From Moorena bouillonii PNG (GTDB lineage: Bacteria; Cyanobacteriota; Cyanobacteriia; Cyanobacteriales; Coleofasciculaceae): 64,000 nt of DNA. Location of the stretch: assembly GCF_001942495.1 (NCBI RefSeq), contig NZ_MKZS01000001.1:398300-462299 (forward strand), in the 5' to 3' direction. Below the pieces are notes generated by a model. That model worked only from the letters and a program-made list of their open reading frames with translations, was not told the origin of the DNA and ran no database searches. This document shows, piece after piece, positions 16,360 through 25,992 of this stretch (positions are counted from its first letter, which is position 1; every line of letters starts with the position of its first letter). The position numbers and the translations under genes are program-made.

Positions 16360-18960
16360 ATGACCAATACCATCCAATGCACCTTAACTGGAAACATCGA
16401 GTCAGTAGCTCAGGTAAACTATATCCTTAGTGAGGATGGCATTCGATTCAAAATCAAAACCTTGCCCACTGATGATATTCCTACTGGAATCCATTCCTGG
16501 CAAGTCGCTCCCAATACTAGCTCAGATGGTGTAATAGGCTCTCTCTACCTAGAAGCCATGACTGAGACAGTCAAGGAGGAGCAATGGTTAATCGCTGGCA
16601 GAGTAGTGCAGTTAGGAAAACGGGGACAGTTTGTACAACTCAAAGTGTCCAGACCAGGACAGAAAACCCTGAAAATCAGTGTCTTAGGCTCTAACAAGCA
16701 CATGAAGATTGGGGAACTGTGGGAAGTGGTTGCTAAGCGCCAACGAGATACCCTGATTTTACATCGAGCTTTACCCCAAGGAGAGCACAATTCCAATAGT
16801 CGCCCAGGGAAGAAAAACCGCAGCCACAAACCGGTCGAGTCTAGGAAGTATAAACATGAGTCAACATTTCAACAAACCCAAACAACCTTGTTACAGCAGG
16901 CTCTGACCAGGCTATCAGATGACCATTATCCCTCCAAATCCACACTAGCTGCTCCCCCGACGGAAACCATTAATAGAGTCTTAGCCACGTTGAAACAGAA
17001 AACCGATGTCAACGATTGGCAATTAGACTTGCCTAAACAGCGAGGTCGAACAAGATGGGAATGGGAAGCGTTTTCCCCTTCAACCCAGCAACAAGCACGA
17101 GTGAGTTTGAAGGGAAACTATATCCACGTATATTATTACCAGTTTCCGGATATCCCATCTGCAAGTGTTGATTCTCAATCCTATGATCGTTTAATTGTTA
17201 CTCCTTTAGGAGCAGCTAGAAGCATTGGTGCCAGTTGTTTCCAAATTCTGATTGGGCCATATGAAGTACTCTTAGACTGTGGGACTCGACCCAAAGGCTA
17301 CGACCCTTTGCCCGCCTTGGACTATCTGGATAATCCTCACCTGCTCCTGATCTCCCATAGCCATCAAGACCATCTTGGTGCTGTGCCCGTCTTTCACAGC
17401 CGCTACCCTGGTGCGCGGATGATTTCCACTCATGGCACCAGGGAAATTGCCCATGTCATGCTCAGGGATGGACTGAAGATACAGCAACTGAATGAAGACT
17501 CTCCAGAGTTATTTGATGAGGCCGATTTAGAACAAACCTTGTTTCAATTGGAAACTCAACCAGTAGGCAAAGACTTTGAGGCATTACCGGGACTAATGGT
17601 AAGGTTCATCAATGCCGGGCATATCTTGGGTGCGGCTTGTATCTATCTGCGCTATAAGGATATGTCTTTACTCTATACCGGAGACTTCCACACTACCAAT
17701 AGTCGCACCACTAACGGCTTGAATTTAGCTGAGCTTCCTGAAGCGGATATTTTAATTACTGAGTCTACCTATGGTTCCTCTGTCCACCCCGCTAGAAGAA
17801 ATCAAGAAACTGCATTGATGGAATCCATTGCTGAAGTAGTGCAAGCTGGGGGCAATGTCTTGATTCCCTCTTTTGCTTTGGGTAGAGCTCAGGAAATCCT
17901 CTTAGCCATCCGAACTTCCAAGCTATTTAATAAATTAACAGTTCCCATCTTTGTGGATGGATTGGTCAGAGCAGTCACAGAGGTATTTCGAGAAAACCTG
18001 GACTTATTGCCTATTCCAGTTCAGAACTTAGTTAAGATTAACGGCCAGGAGCCATTCTTTGATAAAACCAGTACACCCCCGATTATTTCTATCGAAAACC
18101 CTCGGGAACGTCCGATTGCGATCGCAAAACCCAGTGTAATTGTGGCCAGTTCCGGTATGCTCACCGGTGGACCGTCAGTCTATTATGCCTCAGCACTGCT
18201 AGAGCGAGAGAATGCTGCCATCTTTATTTCTGGCTACACTGATGAAGAATCCCCTGGCCGCCTCCTGCAAAGTCTCAAAACTGGGGACACTGTTGAACTA
18301 GATGGGAAATCAATTACCGTCAAAGCTCAAATCAAACGGTTTAACCTCTCTGCCCATACCGATAAGGTGGGACTCGGACAAGTAATCAACAAGGTAAAGC
18401 CCAAGCACCTAGTCTTAATTCATGGAGAATTAGAAGCCTTACACCAAGTAGCCCGGTCTGGAGACAATCAGTCCTTATGCTATATCCATATTCCTGGTGT
18501 CGGAGATAAAATTGAATTAGGAGTAGCACCGGAACAGCTTTCCCGACAGCAGATTGCTAAGATTCAGCAACCCCAAGAGTTTGACGTGATGGTAGAGAGC
18601 TTTGGTACCGATGCTTGGTTGCGAGTTCCCGAAGAGGTGGTGGAAAAAGACCCTCGATGGCAGACCTTGAGTATCAGCGGCATTATCAAAGCGCGATGGG
18701 ATGGTGCGAATCTCAAGCTTGCTCCCATGCAACCGGAAATGATACTTCAGGAAGAAGAGATTGAAGCAGGGCTTAAGAGTGGAAAGGATTGCTGTGCCGT
18801 GTGTCAGTTTTTCAGTGGTAGATTTTGTCAGTCTCCTGATAGTCCTTTGTTTGAGCGGAGGGTTGATCCCTTGGCAATCTGTGATCAATTCCAATCTAAA
18901 GTCCAGGATTTTTCAACTCTTGACACTGACCTTCTGTGGTCAGAGGAAGTTGATTACTAG
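16360..18960 (+). CDS. Metallo-beta-lactamase/beta-CASP nuclease (CPSF73-like) with N-terminal extension
   Basis: An 866-residue protein. Residues about 285-740 form a metallo-beta-lactamase plus beta-CASP domain: HxHxDH at 333-338 (SHSHQDHLGA), NAGHILGAACIYL, LYTGDFHT (metal-binding Asp), then the beta-CASP motifs ITESTYG, IPSFALGRAQEIL, VASSGMLTGGPS and FNLSAHTD. Such enzymes are zinc-dependent RNA endo- or exonucleases. The first 270 residues look like an added nucleic-acid-binding region: two beta-rich segments with a basic linker (RPGKKNRSHKPVESRKYKH). The tail has Cys at DCCAVCQFFSGRFCQSP, a possible metal knuckle. The start ATG at 16360 is the first in frame. Monocistronic; tRNA-Cys follows on the other strand. 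Confidence 0.85.
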   Translation: MTNTIQCTLTGNIESVAQVNYILSEDGIRFKIKTLPTDDIPTGIHSWQVAPNTSSDGVIGSLYLEAMTETVKEEQWLIAGRVVQLGKRGQFVQLKVSRPGQKTLKISVLGSNKHMKIGELWEVVAKRQRDTLILHRALPQGEHNSNSRPGKKNRSHKPVESRKYKHESTFQQTQTTLLQQALTRLSDDHYPSKSTLAAPPTETINRVLATLKQKTDVNDWQLDLPKQRGRTRWEWEAFSPSTQQQARVSLKGNYIHVYYYQFPDIPSASVDSQSYDRLIVTPLGAARSIGASCFQILIGPYEVLLDCGTRPKGYDPLPALDYLDNPHLLLISHSHQDHLGAVPVFHSRYPGARMISTHGTREIAHVMLRDGLKIQQLNEDSPELFDEADLEQTLFQLETQPVGKDFEALPGLMVRFINAGHILGAACIYLRYKDMSLLYTGDFHTTNSRTTNGLNLAELPEADILITESTYGSSVHPARRNQETALMESIAEVVQAGGNVLIPSFALGRAQEILLAIRTSKLFNKLTVPIFVDGLVRAVTEVFRENLDLLPIPVQNLVKINGQEPFFDKTSTPPIISIENPRERPIAIAKPSVIVASSGMLTGGPSVYYASALLERENAAIFISGYTDEESPGRLLQSLKTGDTVELDGKSITVKAQIKRFNLSAHTDKVGLGQVINKVKPKHLVLIHGELEALHQVARSGDNQSLCYIHIPGVGDKIELGVAPEQLSRQQIAKIQQPQEFDVMVESFGTDAWLRVPEEVVEKDPRWQTLSISGIIKARWDGANLKLAPMQPEMILQEEEIEAGLKSGKDCCAVCQFFSGRFCQSPDSPLFERRVDPLAICDQFQSKVQDFSTLDTDLLWSEEVDY

Positions 18961-19018
18961 CAGGATCCCTCTCCTACTCCATATCTCCGAGATTTTCCCG
19001 AGATTATCCATTTCAAAA

Positions 19019-19089
19019 AGGCGGCACCCAGATTCGAACTGGGGATAAAGGCTTTGCAGGCCCCTGCCTTACCACTTGGCTATGCCGCC
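19019..19089 (-). tRNA. tRNA-Cys (GCA)
   Basis: On the minus strand the 71 bases begin GGCGGCATAGCCAAGTGGTA and end TGCCGCC plus discriminator U. The acceptor stem pairs GGCGGCA with TGCCGCC, the D loop reads AGTGGTAAGGC, the anticodon arm is GGCCTGCAAAGCC with anticodon GCA, and the T arm is CCCCAGTTCGAATCTGGG. CCA is not encoded. Stems pair fully by eye. Confidence 0.95.
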
Positions 19090-19244
19090 ACTAGTTGTTT
19101 AGTATATCATAACTATATCAGTTTTCAATTTTAATAATATCTCTGAATTACCCATGTTAAAAATTTTCCCGCGTCCACTGCGTCCCCTTTGTCCGGTGCT
19201 GACCTAGTCAAGGAAGACGCAAAGAACGCTGATAAGTAGGTTTT

Positions 19245-20087
19245 TTATTGGTTAATTGTGCCGTTGGGCATAGTTACCTGATTTAAATTAGTGTTATCAA
19301 AATTAGCACCATTGGTCATAGCATCCCTGAGATCAGACCTTTCTAAGTCTGCCCTGGCCAGATCGGTACCATTGAGATTGGCACCAGTCAAGTTAGCTCC
19401 TGTTAAATCTGTATTACTTAAATTGGCACCAGTCAGGTTAGCACCGCTTAAATCCGCATTGGCTAAATCTGCTCCAGCAAAATCGGCACCAGTGAGATTG
19501 GCATTGCTGAAGTTAGCCTGACTTAAATCAGCACGGCTGAAGTTAGCACCAGTCAGGTTAGCATTAGTCAAATCTACTCCTGACAAGTCCACATTCGTAC
19601 AATCTGCCCCACTGAGGTTAGCACCCCTGAGGTCTTTCTCGATCAGGGGTGTACACTTGTTAATATGCCCTGACCCTATATTATCCGCAAACGCTGTGGG
19701 TTCCTCTTGAGACACACTTACCTGTATTGGCTCCGCTTCTGCAACTGCTCCAGTTTCCAATCGCTCAGGTTCTGCCACTGGTCTAGGTTCTACAAAACTG
19801 GCTAACCATCCTATACCCGCAAGAGCGAGTAAGACTGTACCCATACCAATCAACATCAGACCAGACCCATTACTATGATGTTTGGCGACTACGGATTTAG
19901 AATGCGTTCGCTTTTTAATCTCAGCAAGGGCTTTTTCCATAAATTCTGGGGGAATTTGTGCCTCTTTACCTGCTTCAATCAACTCCTTTACAGAATAGCT
20001 TTGGTTGTGCTGAGCATAGAGTTGAGCCGCTAGGGCGAAGGCTTGGTGGGCTTGGTCTTCAGGGATACGATCTTTTGGGAGTTTCAT
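19245..20087 (-). CDS. Membrane-anchored pentapeptide-repeat protein
   Basis: A 280-residue protein. The first 65 residues form a soluble helical domain (EDQAHQAFALAAQLYAQHNQ, then YSVKELIEAGKEAQIPPEF); a hydrophobic helix spans about residues 76-96 (LMLIGMGTVLLALAGIGWLA). From about residue 150 to the end there are roughly two dozen A(N/D)LxX pentapeptides, for example LSGADCTNVDLSGVDLTNAN, which fold into a right-handed quadrilateral beta-helix. The role of such proteins is usually unknown; some mimic DNA or scaffold complexes. A Pro/Glu-rich linker separates helix and repeats. It stands alone, downstream of tRNA-Cys on the same strand and divergent from the dynamin-like gene. Confidence 0.85.
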   Translation of the reverse strand: MKLPKDRIPEDQAHQAFALAAQLYAQHNQSYSVKELIEAGKEAQIPPEFMEKALAEIKKRTHSKSVVAKHHSNGSGLMLIGMGTVLLALAGIGWLASFVEPRPVAEPERLETGAVAEAEPIQVSVSQEEPTAFADNIGSGHINKCTPLIEKDLRGANLSGADCTNVDLSGVDLTNANLTGANFSRADLSQANFSNANLTGADFAGADLANADLSGANLTGANLSNTDLTGANLTGANLNGTDLARADLERSDLRDAMTNGANFDNTNLNQVTMPNGTINQ

Positions 20088-20220
20088 AATTATTAGGAAG
20101 CTTAGGAAGCCAGTCAGAGCTGAGATAGTATAAGAGTCAGGCTGTCAAGCCTGTCACTTTCTAATCTAGCAAGCCAGACTTTTAAGTGTTAATGGTTGCT
20201 TAATCGAGCTTGGTGACCTC

Positions 20221-20355
20221 ATGGCTAAACTGATCACGGAAGTGAGGGTAATCTATCCCGCCAGTCAAGAAACTGACCTTAAGGTGACACGAAGGCTATT
20301 GTTAACTAGCGTAGGCTTTGGATTTATGCTTCTTTATCTTGCGAATACTTGCTAA
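20221..20355 (+). CDS. Possible 44-aa membrane microprotein
   Basis: An ATG at 20221 opens a 44-residue frame, MAKLITEVRVIYPASQETDL followed by a basic patch (KVTRR) and a hydrophobic stretch LLLTSVGFGFMLLYLANTC. The layout of a polar head and one membrane helix is protein-like, and it ends 38 bp before the dynamin-like GTPase on the same strand. I do not recognise it and the ribosome site is weak (GGTGA). It could be chance. Confidence 0.25.
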   Translation: MAKLITEVRVIYPASQETDLKVTRRLLLTSVGFGFMLLYLANTC

Positions 20356-20393
20356 TATAATTAGATCTGTTCGCTCATTTCGCTCATAGTAAC

Positions 20394-21974
20394 GTGGTCA
20401 CCCTTCCTGTTCAACAAGAGCATCTGTTTAACCGCAGCCTCAACACCATCAAAGGTGTAAAACTACTCTTTGTCGAAGCAGAGCTGCTTTTCGATGTCTC
20501 TTGCCCTGATCTTGATGCCCTCAAGCAGCAACTGGAAAATCCCTTCTCGATCTTTGTCTGTGGAGAATTTAATGCCGGAAAATCCAGTGTGCTGAATCGC
20601 TTGAGTAATGACGAGCTAGCTGCTGTGGGCATACTTCCGACCACAAACTCGATTCAACCCTATTACCCAGAGGGGTTTGATGGCATTGTCTTTATTGATA
20701 GCCCAGGCACAAACTCGATCATTGAACGTCACCAAGCACTGACAGAGGATTATCTACAGCATGCTGATATCATCCTGTTTGTTACCTCAGTGGAACGACC
20801 TCTGACTAAATCAGAGCTGGACTTTCTCTCGTTAGTCAGTAAGATCTGGGTACGTAAAGTAATCGTTATTATTAATAAAGTGGATCTGATCACCCCACAA
20901 GAGAGTGAACAGATTATCTCACACGTCAAAGATGGACTTCGTGATGTCTTTACAGAAGTACCACCTTTATTTACAGTATCAACACGCACAGGTAAAGACA
21001 TCGACACCCTACGAGACTTCTTACTAGAGTTTCTGGTAGAAGCTGAAAAAATACGGCTAAAACTTCAGGGTCCTCAGAACTCTTTATTAGTTTACCTAGA
21101 GCAGTTAGAGAAAAAGAACTATCAGGCACGGGAGAAAATCATTGCCGAAAAAACGATTTTTGACCGATCCCTGTTGCGAATCAATGAGCGCATTGAGCAA
21201 TATGACCTTATTTTTGGTGTCTTTAGAGAAAAAATTCGTGACCTGTTTACCAATCTAATTCAACAATTACATAAGGTAATTCAGGATAATTTCGCATTCA
21301 TTAGCCTATTAAAAAAACGTATTATTAGGGAAGACGATCTCCTGGAAGAAAAAGTAGCTAGGGCGATCAAGGAGGTAAAACTTGAGCAACAGATGGAGGA
21401 TATTGTTAACGAAGCAGCATCAACCCTTGTGAAATATCGAGAACAAATTATTCGCGAAGCTAGGGAAGATTTACAAGTAGCAGCCACCCTCTCAGAAGAC
21501 TCATTTCAGGTTCCCGAACTTAATAGTGGTAAAATTGATACCACTGCTATCTCTGACAATCTTAAGGTAGCGTCAGAAAAGGGACTCAACAACTTTTTGA
21601 CCTTGGGAACAGCTGCCGCAGCAACAGGAATTGGGGGGCATGTAGTAGCCACCGCTGCACTATTTGATCTGTCAGCTTTTGTACTAGCTCTGATGTTGAC
21701 CATGTTTAGCTTCAATGCGGTTCCTAAGCAGCGTGATAAGGCAACCCAACAGCTTGATGAAACCTTGCGTGAGTTGCAGAATAACTATACCGATAAGCTC
21801 AAACAAGGTTTGCAGCAAGAATTGGTAAATAGCCTCAAGCAGTTCACTGACTCTCTGAAGCCGAGACTGCAGGAAATTGACCATAAACTCGCTGCCAGTA
21901 ATTCATTGGAGGATAATTTACAAAGTCTCCGGCAGGAGATTAACGATATTTTAAAGGAGGTAGAGCAGCTATAG
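20394..21974 (+). CDS. Dynamin-family GTPase (bacterial dynamin-like protein)
   Basis: The 526-residue protein has a GTPase domain with P-loop GEFNAGKSS (57-65), switch threonines after ILPTTNSI, the G3 motif DSPGTNS and the G4 motif NKVD. A long coiled coil follows, interrupted by a Gly/Ala-rich hydrophobic hairpin (about 400-445: LTLGTAAAATGIGGHVVATA then FVLALMLTMFSF), the membrane paddle of bacterial dynamin-like proteins, and a final coiled coil. Such proteins bind, fuse or protect membranes using GTP. The start is a GTG at 20394. pabB starts 21 bp downstream on the same strand. A second dynamin-like gene lies at 33533-35239 but is only distantly similar. Confidence 0.88.
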   Translation: MVTLPVQQEHLFNRSLNTIKGVKLLFVEAELLFDVSCPDLDALKQQLENPFSIFVCGEFNAGKSSVLNRLSNDELAAVGILPTTNSIQPYYPEGFDGIVFIDSPGTNSIIERHQALTEDYLQHADIILFVTSVERPLTKSELDFLSLVSKIWVRKVIVIINKVDLITPQESEQIISHVKDGLRDVFTEVPPLFTVSTRTGKDIDTLRDFLLEFLVEAEKIRLKLQGPQNSLLVYLEQLEKKNYQAREKIIAEKTIFDRSLLRINERIEQYDLIFGVFREKIRDLFTNLIQQLHKVIQDNFAFISLLKKRIIREDDLLEEKVARAIKEVKLEQQMEDIVNEAASTLVKYREQIIREAREDLQVAATLSEDSFQVPELNSGKIDTTAISDNLKVASEKGLNNFLTLGTAAAATGIGGHVVATAALFDLSAFVLALMLTMFSFNAVPKQRDKATQQLDETLRELQNNYTDKLKQGLQQELVNSLKQFTDSLKPRLQEIDHKLAASNSLEDNLQSLRQEINDILKEVEQL

Positions 21975-21995
21975 CTGTCACGGCTGTTTCATCAA

Positions 21996-23468
21996 ATGAT
22001 TTTTAATATTCATAGTCGCAAGCTCACGGTCTACCCTGATTCGGAACGAGTGTTTGTTCATCTATTTGGCTCACAACCGACAGCATTCTGGCTAGACAGC
22101 TCTCGCGTAGAACCTGGTCTATCTCGTTTTTCTTTTATGGGAGATGGTACAGGACCAAACAGCCTGCTAGTACAATACTCGATTACTGACCAAAAACTCA
22201 CCATTAACTGCTCGGGCAAAATAACACATCGTAGAGAAAGTATCTTCTCCTATCTACACAGAGAACTTGATCGCCGATACAACTGTTTAGAAGGACTTCC
22301 CTTTGACTTTAACTGTGGTTTTGTTGGCTACTTTGGTTACGAAATAAAAGCAGAATGTGGAGGAAATATCGTCCATCAATCGCAATTTCCAGATGCGATG
22401 TTTCTCTTAGCAGACAGAATTATTGCTTTTGACCATCAAGAGCAAGTAACCTATCTGTTGTGTCTAACTAAAAAAGGAGAAACTCAGCAAACAAATGCTT
22501 GGTTTGAAGATATTGAAAAACAGCTTTGTAATCTACCTCCTCTGCCCCCCATTGAGTTAGACTATACTCATCGAAAAGTTAGCTTTCGATTGAGTCGTTC
22601 CTACCAGAGATATCTGGAAGATATTCAAGAAAGTCTGGATCAGATTAAAGCTGGAGAAAGCTACGAAATTTGCTTGACTAACAAAATTTATGCTTCTATC
22701 GAACTAGAACCCTTGGCATTTTACCGAAGGTTGCGCCAACTCAATCCTGCACCCTACTCTGCCTTCCTAAGATTTGGCGAGCTAGCAGTGGCTTGTTCAT
22801 CCCCAGAACGATTCCTGAAAATTGACCCCTCAGGTTGGGTGGAATCTAAACCCATCAAAGGAACTGCTGCACGAGGCCAAACAGAAGAAGAAGACCGACT
22901 GCTGTGCGAGGCGTTACGCACTCAGGAAAAAAACCGTTGTGAAAACATAATGATTGTAGACTTACTTAGGAACGATTTGGGCAGGGTTTGCGAAATTGGC
23001 AGTGTCCATGTCCCTAAGTTAATGGATGTGGAAACCTATGCCACAGTTCATCAACTAGTGAGTACAATTCGGGGTCGTTTGCGTCCAGATGTACGGGTGG
23101 GGGACTGTATCCGTGCCACATTTCCTGGAGGATCGATGACTGGTGCTCCTAAGATCTCAACCATGGAGATTATTGATCGATTGGAACTTCAGGCCAGGGG
23201 AATCTATTCCGGAGCGATCGGGTTTCTCGCACTCAACGGTGCTGCAGACCTTAACATTGTGATCCGAACTGCTGAGATTACTCCCAATCAGGTATCGATT
23301 GGTATCGGTGGTGCTCTGATTGCCTTATCGAATCCCCAGCTGGAATTTGAAGAAACCCTACTCAAGGCTGAAGCCCTAGTGCGTGCGATTGTCTACACGG
23401 TTTGTGGAGAGTTTTCCCCAGAGTTGTTTGATATTGATGGTTTACAAGCCGAGATGGTGAATTGTTGA
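21996..23468 (+). CDS. pabB: Aminodeoxychorismate synthase component I
   Basis: A 490-residue chorismate-binding enzyme. The C-terminal domain has the family signatures SPERFL, KPIKGTAARG with Lys288, DLLRNDLGRVC, TFPGGSMTGAPKI and GGALIALSNP. The PIKGT motif, with Lys rather than Ala, marks PabB rather than TrpE, the anthranilate synthase. PabB adds ammonia, supplied by the PabA glutaminase, to chorismate to make aminodeoxychorismate for p-aminobenzoate and folate. The N-terminal half (SRVEPGLSRFSFMGDG) matches the regulatory/tryptophan-binding region. The ATG at 21996 lies 21 bp after the dynamin-like gene, so the two may share a transcript without an obvious functional link. No pabA or pabC is nearby. 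Confidence 0.9.
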   Translation: MIFNIHSRKLTVYPDSERVFVHLFGSQPTAFWLDSSRVEPGLSRFSFMGDGTGPNSLLVQYSITDQKLTINCSGKITHRRESIFSYLHRELDRRYNCLEGLPFDFNCGFVGYFGYEIKAECGGNIVHQSQFPDAMFLLADRIIAFDHQEQVTYLLCLTKKGETQQTNAWFEDIEKQLCNLPPLPPIELDYTHRKVSFRLSRSYQRYLEDIQESLDQIKAGESYEICLTNKIYASIELEPLAFYRRLRQLNPAPYSAFLRFGELAVACSSPERFLKIDPSGWVESKPIKGTAARGQTEEEDRLLCEALRTQEKNRCENIMIVDLLRNDLGRVCEIGSVHVPKLMDVETYATVHQLVSTIRGRLRPDVRVGDCIRATFPGGSMTGAPKISTMEIIDRLELQARGIYSGAIGFLALNGAADLNIVIRTAEITPNQVSIGIGGALIALSNPQLEFEETLLKAEALVRAIVYTVCGEFSPELFDIDGLQAEMVNC

Positions 23469-23512
23469 TATAGCAGTTCTCAATGGGTGAAGTCCCTCCT
23501 CCAGGGTTTTAG

Positions 23513-23550
23513 GGAGTAGGGAGTAGGGAGTAGGGAGTAGGGAGTACAGA
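23513..23550. repeat. Heptamer array (GGGAGTA)
   Basis: About five tandem GGGAGTA units lie 45 bases after the pabB stop. The complementary heptamer (ACTCCCT) occurs as an array at 56820-56855. Confidence 0.85.
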
Positions 23551-23585
23551 GTAGGGGTAAGAAAATTAAATTTACCTTCCGAGCA

Positions 23586-23912
23586 TCACTTGGGCGGTAG
23601 AGGTCGGAACTTAGTTCGGTAGAGTTGTTGAATTGCCAAAGCTACCAAACCAAGGGTAGTAATACCAAAGATAAACGTGGCTAGGGTACTGACTCCCACG
23701 ACCAGCGTCCGAACTGCGATCGCAATTTTGAGGGCTGTCTGAGAGTTAGAGGTGAGGGGTTTATTAGCAAAGGTTGTAGCAATGGAGGCAGTTAGAAAAT
23801 AAATAGCGCTCGTCAATCCTCCAGAAATCAATGCTCCCGTAAGGCAGCGCCAGGGGGAAGGTAGCGCTTGAGTACTCTTAGGGGTTTCCGTGTCTTGGTT
23901 AGATGTTGTCAT
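23586..23912 (-). CDS. DUF3082 family membrane protein
   Basis: A 108-residue protein with a polar N-terminus (TTSNQDTETPKSTQALPSPW) and three hydrophobic helices: CLTGALISGGLTSAIYFL, the TALKIAIAVRTLVVGVSTLA region, and FIFGITTLGLVALAIQQLY. The order RCLTGAL-SG-L and VRTLVVG-STLATFIFG matches DUF3082, a family restricted to cyanobacteria and plastids whose role I do not know. Convergent with pabB, alone on its strand. Confidence 0.75.
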   Translation of the reverse strand: MTTSNQDTETPKSTQALPSPWRCLTGALISGGLTSAIYFLTASIATTFANKPLTSNSQTALKIAIAVRTLVVGVSTLATFIFGITTLGLVALAIQQLYRTKFRPLPPK

Positions 23913-24128
23913 TAGTCATTAGTGACCAGTATTCAGCAAGTATTAACCAGGGTTTTAACTATTATCCGGTAGCTTGTTATCTATACTACGTGTTATCTCT
24001 ACTAGTTGAACTCTCAGGAGGCTGACCGACAGGGGATTCTAAGCTGACACATCTCAACCAGTTATCGATACCAGGGTCAATAACGAAGCTACCAGATCTA
24101 ATATTACCTTTGTGTGTAATACTTAGTA

Positions 24129-24683
24129 TTAAGATGGAAAGATAACTGCTTCCAAGCTTTGTAGAGCTTCTTTGAAGTCTTTATTAACAATAGTCACATC
24201 AAATTCATCAGCAGCTTCAATTTCGGCTTTGGCAATAGAAAGGCGTTGGGCGATTACTTCTTCACTATCCTTACCCCTCAACCGAATCCGCTGCTCTAAT
24301 TCATCTAGACTGGGGGGTAGTACAAAAATACGGAGAGCAGAGGGAAAGGTTTTATTGATTTTCCTTGCCCCAACCAATTCTATTTCTAAAATAACAGACC
24401 TACCCTTATCAAGAAGCTGCTTGACTGGCAAACTAGGTGTACCGTAGTAATTACCAGCGTACTCAGCCCACTCTAAAAGCTCACCCCCTATGATCATTTC
24501 TTCAAACTGGTCACGAGTGACAAAGTAATAGTGTTTCCCATGCACCTCCCCAGGACGAGGTTGCCTGGTGGTTGCTGAAACCGAAAGATCAAGTTCCGGG
24601 TGTCGCTTCAGGAGCTGCCGTAGCAAGGTTCCTTTACCAACACCAGAAGGACCAGTCAATACAATGAGTCTTCCTGCTTCCAT
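24129..24683 (-). CDS. gmk: Guanylate kinase
   Basis: A 184-residue P-loop kinase: GPSGVGKGT (11-19) at the N-terminus, the GMP-binding [34 protein letters not shown], then [13 protein letters not shown] (ILEID-like) and [19 protein letters not shown]. It converts GMP and ATP to GDP and ADP for nucleotide supply. Size and motifs are standard. The gene lies 24 bp downstream of the remA-like gene on the same strand; this pair is common in cyanobacteria and Firmicutes, so one transcript is likely. Confidence 0.95.
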   Translation of the reverse strand: MEAGRLIVLTGPSGVGKGTLLRQLLKRHPELDLSVSATTRQPRPGEVHGKHYYFVTRDQFEEMIIGGELLEWAEYAGNYYGTPSLPVKQLLDKGRSVILEIELVGARKINKTFPSALRIFVLPPSLDELEQRIRLRGKDSEEVIAQRLSIAKAEIEAADEFDVTIVNKDFKEALQSLEAVIFPS

Positions 24684-24707
24684 GTTGAGTCTAGTTAAGC
24701 TTAAAGC

Positions 24708-24974
24708 TTAATGGTTACCATTGTGACTATCTTTATTGATTACGAAGCGATGGGCAACAGTTTCTGGCTGAATTGCCGAGAGGATGACATGGCTGGAATC
24801 GGTCACAATTACCGCTCTGGTGCGACGCCCGTAGGTTGCATCAATGAGATATCCACGCTCTTTTGCCTCAGTAATGATCCGCTTGATAGGAGCAGACTCT
24901 GGAGAAACAATTGCTACAACTCGGTTTGCTGAAACAATGTTACCAAAACCAATATTAATCAGCTGAATGTCCAT
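24708..24974 (-). CDS. remA: RemA-like DNA-binding protein (DUF370)
   Basis: The protein starts [20 protein letters not shown], the highly conserved beginning of RemA/DUF370. It continues [20 protein letters not shown] and [16 protein letters not shown] with the Arg-Arg-Thr-Arg DNA-contact loop. RemA of Bacillus assembles into an octameric ring that wraps DNA to activate matrix genes; the cyanobacterial role is not established. I start it at the Met at 24974 because the family begins MDI or MxI; two further codons upstream (Met-Leu) are possible. It precedes gmk by 24 bp, the classical arrangement. Confidence 0.9.
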   Translation of the reverse strand: MDIQLINIGFGNIVSANRVVAIVSPESAPIKRIITEAKERGYLIDATYGRRTRAVIVTDSSHVILSAIQPETVAHRFVINKDSHNGNH

Positions 24975-25060
24975 GAGCAACTAACGGCAAAAGCCGGATG
25001 AGAAGCTAGTATAAGTATTCAAGTACAATAGTAGCGACATTAATTTAGCCTTACAAGCCT

Positions 25061-25085
25061 AAAATCTGGTAAAAAACCGGATTTT
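25061..25085 (-). terminator. Terminator-like hairpin after the RDD gene
   Basis: On the minus strand AAAATCCGGT pairs with ACCAGATTTT (one G-U type mismatch) around a T-rich loop, and more T/A-rich sequence follows. It lies about 90 bp beyond the stop of the RDD-family gene, reading leftward, and before the remA-gmk pair. Confidence 0.5.
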
Positions 25086-25176
25086 AGGGAGTCATCCGTC
25101 TTCACTGTTGAGTCCATAGGGTATTTTGTTGCCGGATAAGCAACCCATAGCTCAAGCTAGCGCAAGGGTACGTGGG

Positions 25177-25992
25177 TCAGTAATCCTGGGATGATAACTG
25201 CTGATAGGCAAGGTACACAGCCTCCAGAAACAAGTTAGCCGTGACACCTGAGGGTACCTTTTCCAAGGCAATCATGTCTTTAACCTGATCAGCCAGTTGT
25301 CCGCTTAACTTAGCTTTTGCCTGAAATGTCATTGCCTCGCGCCGCTGCAAATACTCTCGAATCATAGCAAAGTCTTCTGGCTGCAAGGGGGACAAATCTG
25401 CCTCGGTTTGGAGCTGATTCGCTAAGGCTTGAGCCTGATCGGAGATCTTGAAGCTAGCAGAAGCAATAGGCTGCTCTTCTTGGACTACCAGGGTTCCTGC
25501 TAACCAATCTCCCAACCGTTTCTCTCGCTTGCTAAAGATAATTAAAAATACTCCCAGGAACCATAAATCATCAACAGGTCTGAGCAAAGCACGTAGGGTA
25601 GCTTGCTGTAGTCTCACTGGTCTAGCATCATCACGAATAACACGAATTTTGCCATAGCGCTTACCTGGTGTTTGTCCCTGCCATAGGGTTTCAAACAAAA
25701 CAAAATAACCGATGTAAATTGAAAAGGTAATAAATAGATAAATGGCTACTAGCCAAAGCCTTAACTCATTAATACCAAAAAAATAGTCTAATAGGTCCAG
25801 CAGTTGGGAAGATAAAAAGCCCCAAGCAATTAAAAATACTACTAAAATTAATCCTAAGACAATATAATCAATTAACAAGGCATAAGCTCGACTGCCAATC
25901 CCTGCTAACGTTAATTCTAATTCAACACTTTCTGGGGTTTGTATAGTGACTCGATTAAAAAAATTAGTCGGTGTTGATTTTAGCTTCCCCAT
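25177..25992 (-). CDS. RDD family membrane protein
   Basis: A 271-residue protein. Residues 20-165 form the RDD domain: GSRAYALLIDYIVLGLILVV with Arg and Asp near helix 1, a second helix pair around LWLVAIYLFITFSIYIGYFV, the conserved LWQGQTPGKRYGKIRVI, and WFLGVFLIIFSKREKRLGDW followed by LAGTLVV. The last 90 residues are a soluble helical tail. RDD proteins are membrane proteins of mostly unknown role, some tied to ion transport. Its start overlaps the end of the upstream 25980-26891 gene by 13 bp, so they are translationally coupled. It belongs to the MoxR/DUF58/SpoIIM neighbourhood. Confidence 0.85.
   Translation of the reverse strand: MGKLKSTPTNFFNRVTIQTPESVELELTLAGIGSRAYALLIDYIVLGLILVVFLIAWGFLSSQLLDLLDYFFGINELRLWLVAIYLFITFSIYIGYFVLFETLWQGQTPGKRYGKIRVIRDDARPVRLQQATLRALLRPVDDLWFLGVFLIIFSKREKRLGDWLAGTLVVQEEQPIASASFKISDQAQALANQLQTEADLSPLQPEDFAMIREYLQRREAMTFQAKAKLSGQLADQVKDMIALEKVPSGVTANLFLEAVYLAYQQLSSQDY

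Noticed and set aside
18761-19048. Gene overlapping the end of the beta-CASP gene
   Set aside because: It lies in another frame of the beta-CASP gene and runs into tRNA-Cys; it has no protein character.
24711-24932. 73-aa gene opposite remA
   Set aside because: It is the antisense shadow of the strongly conserved RemA-like gene.
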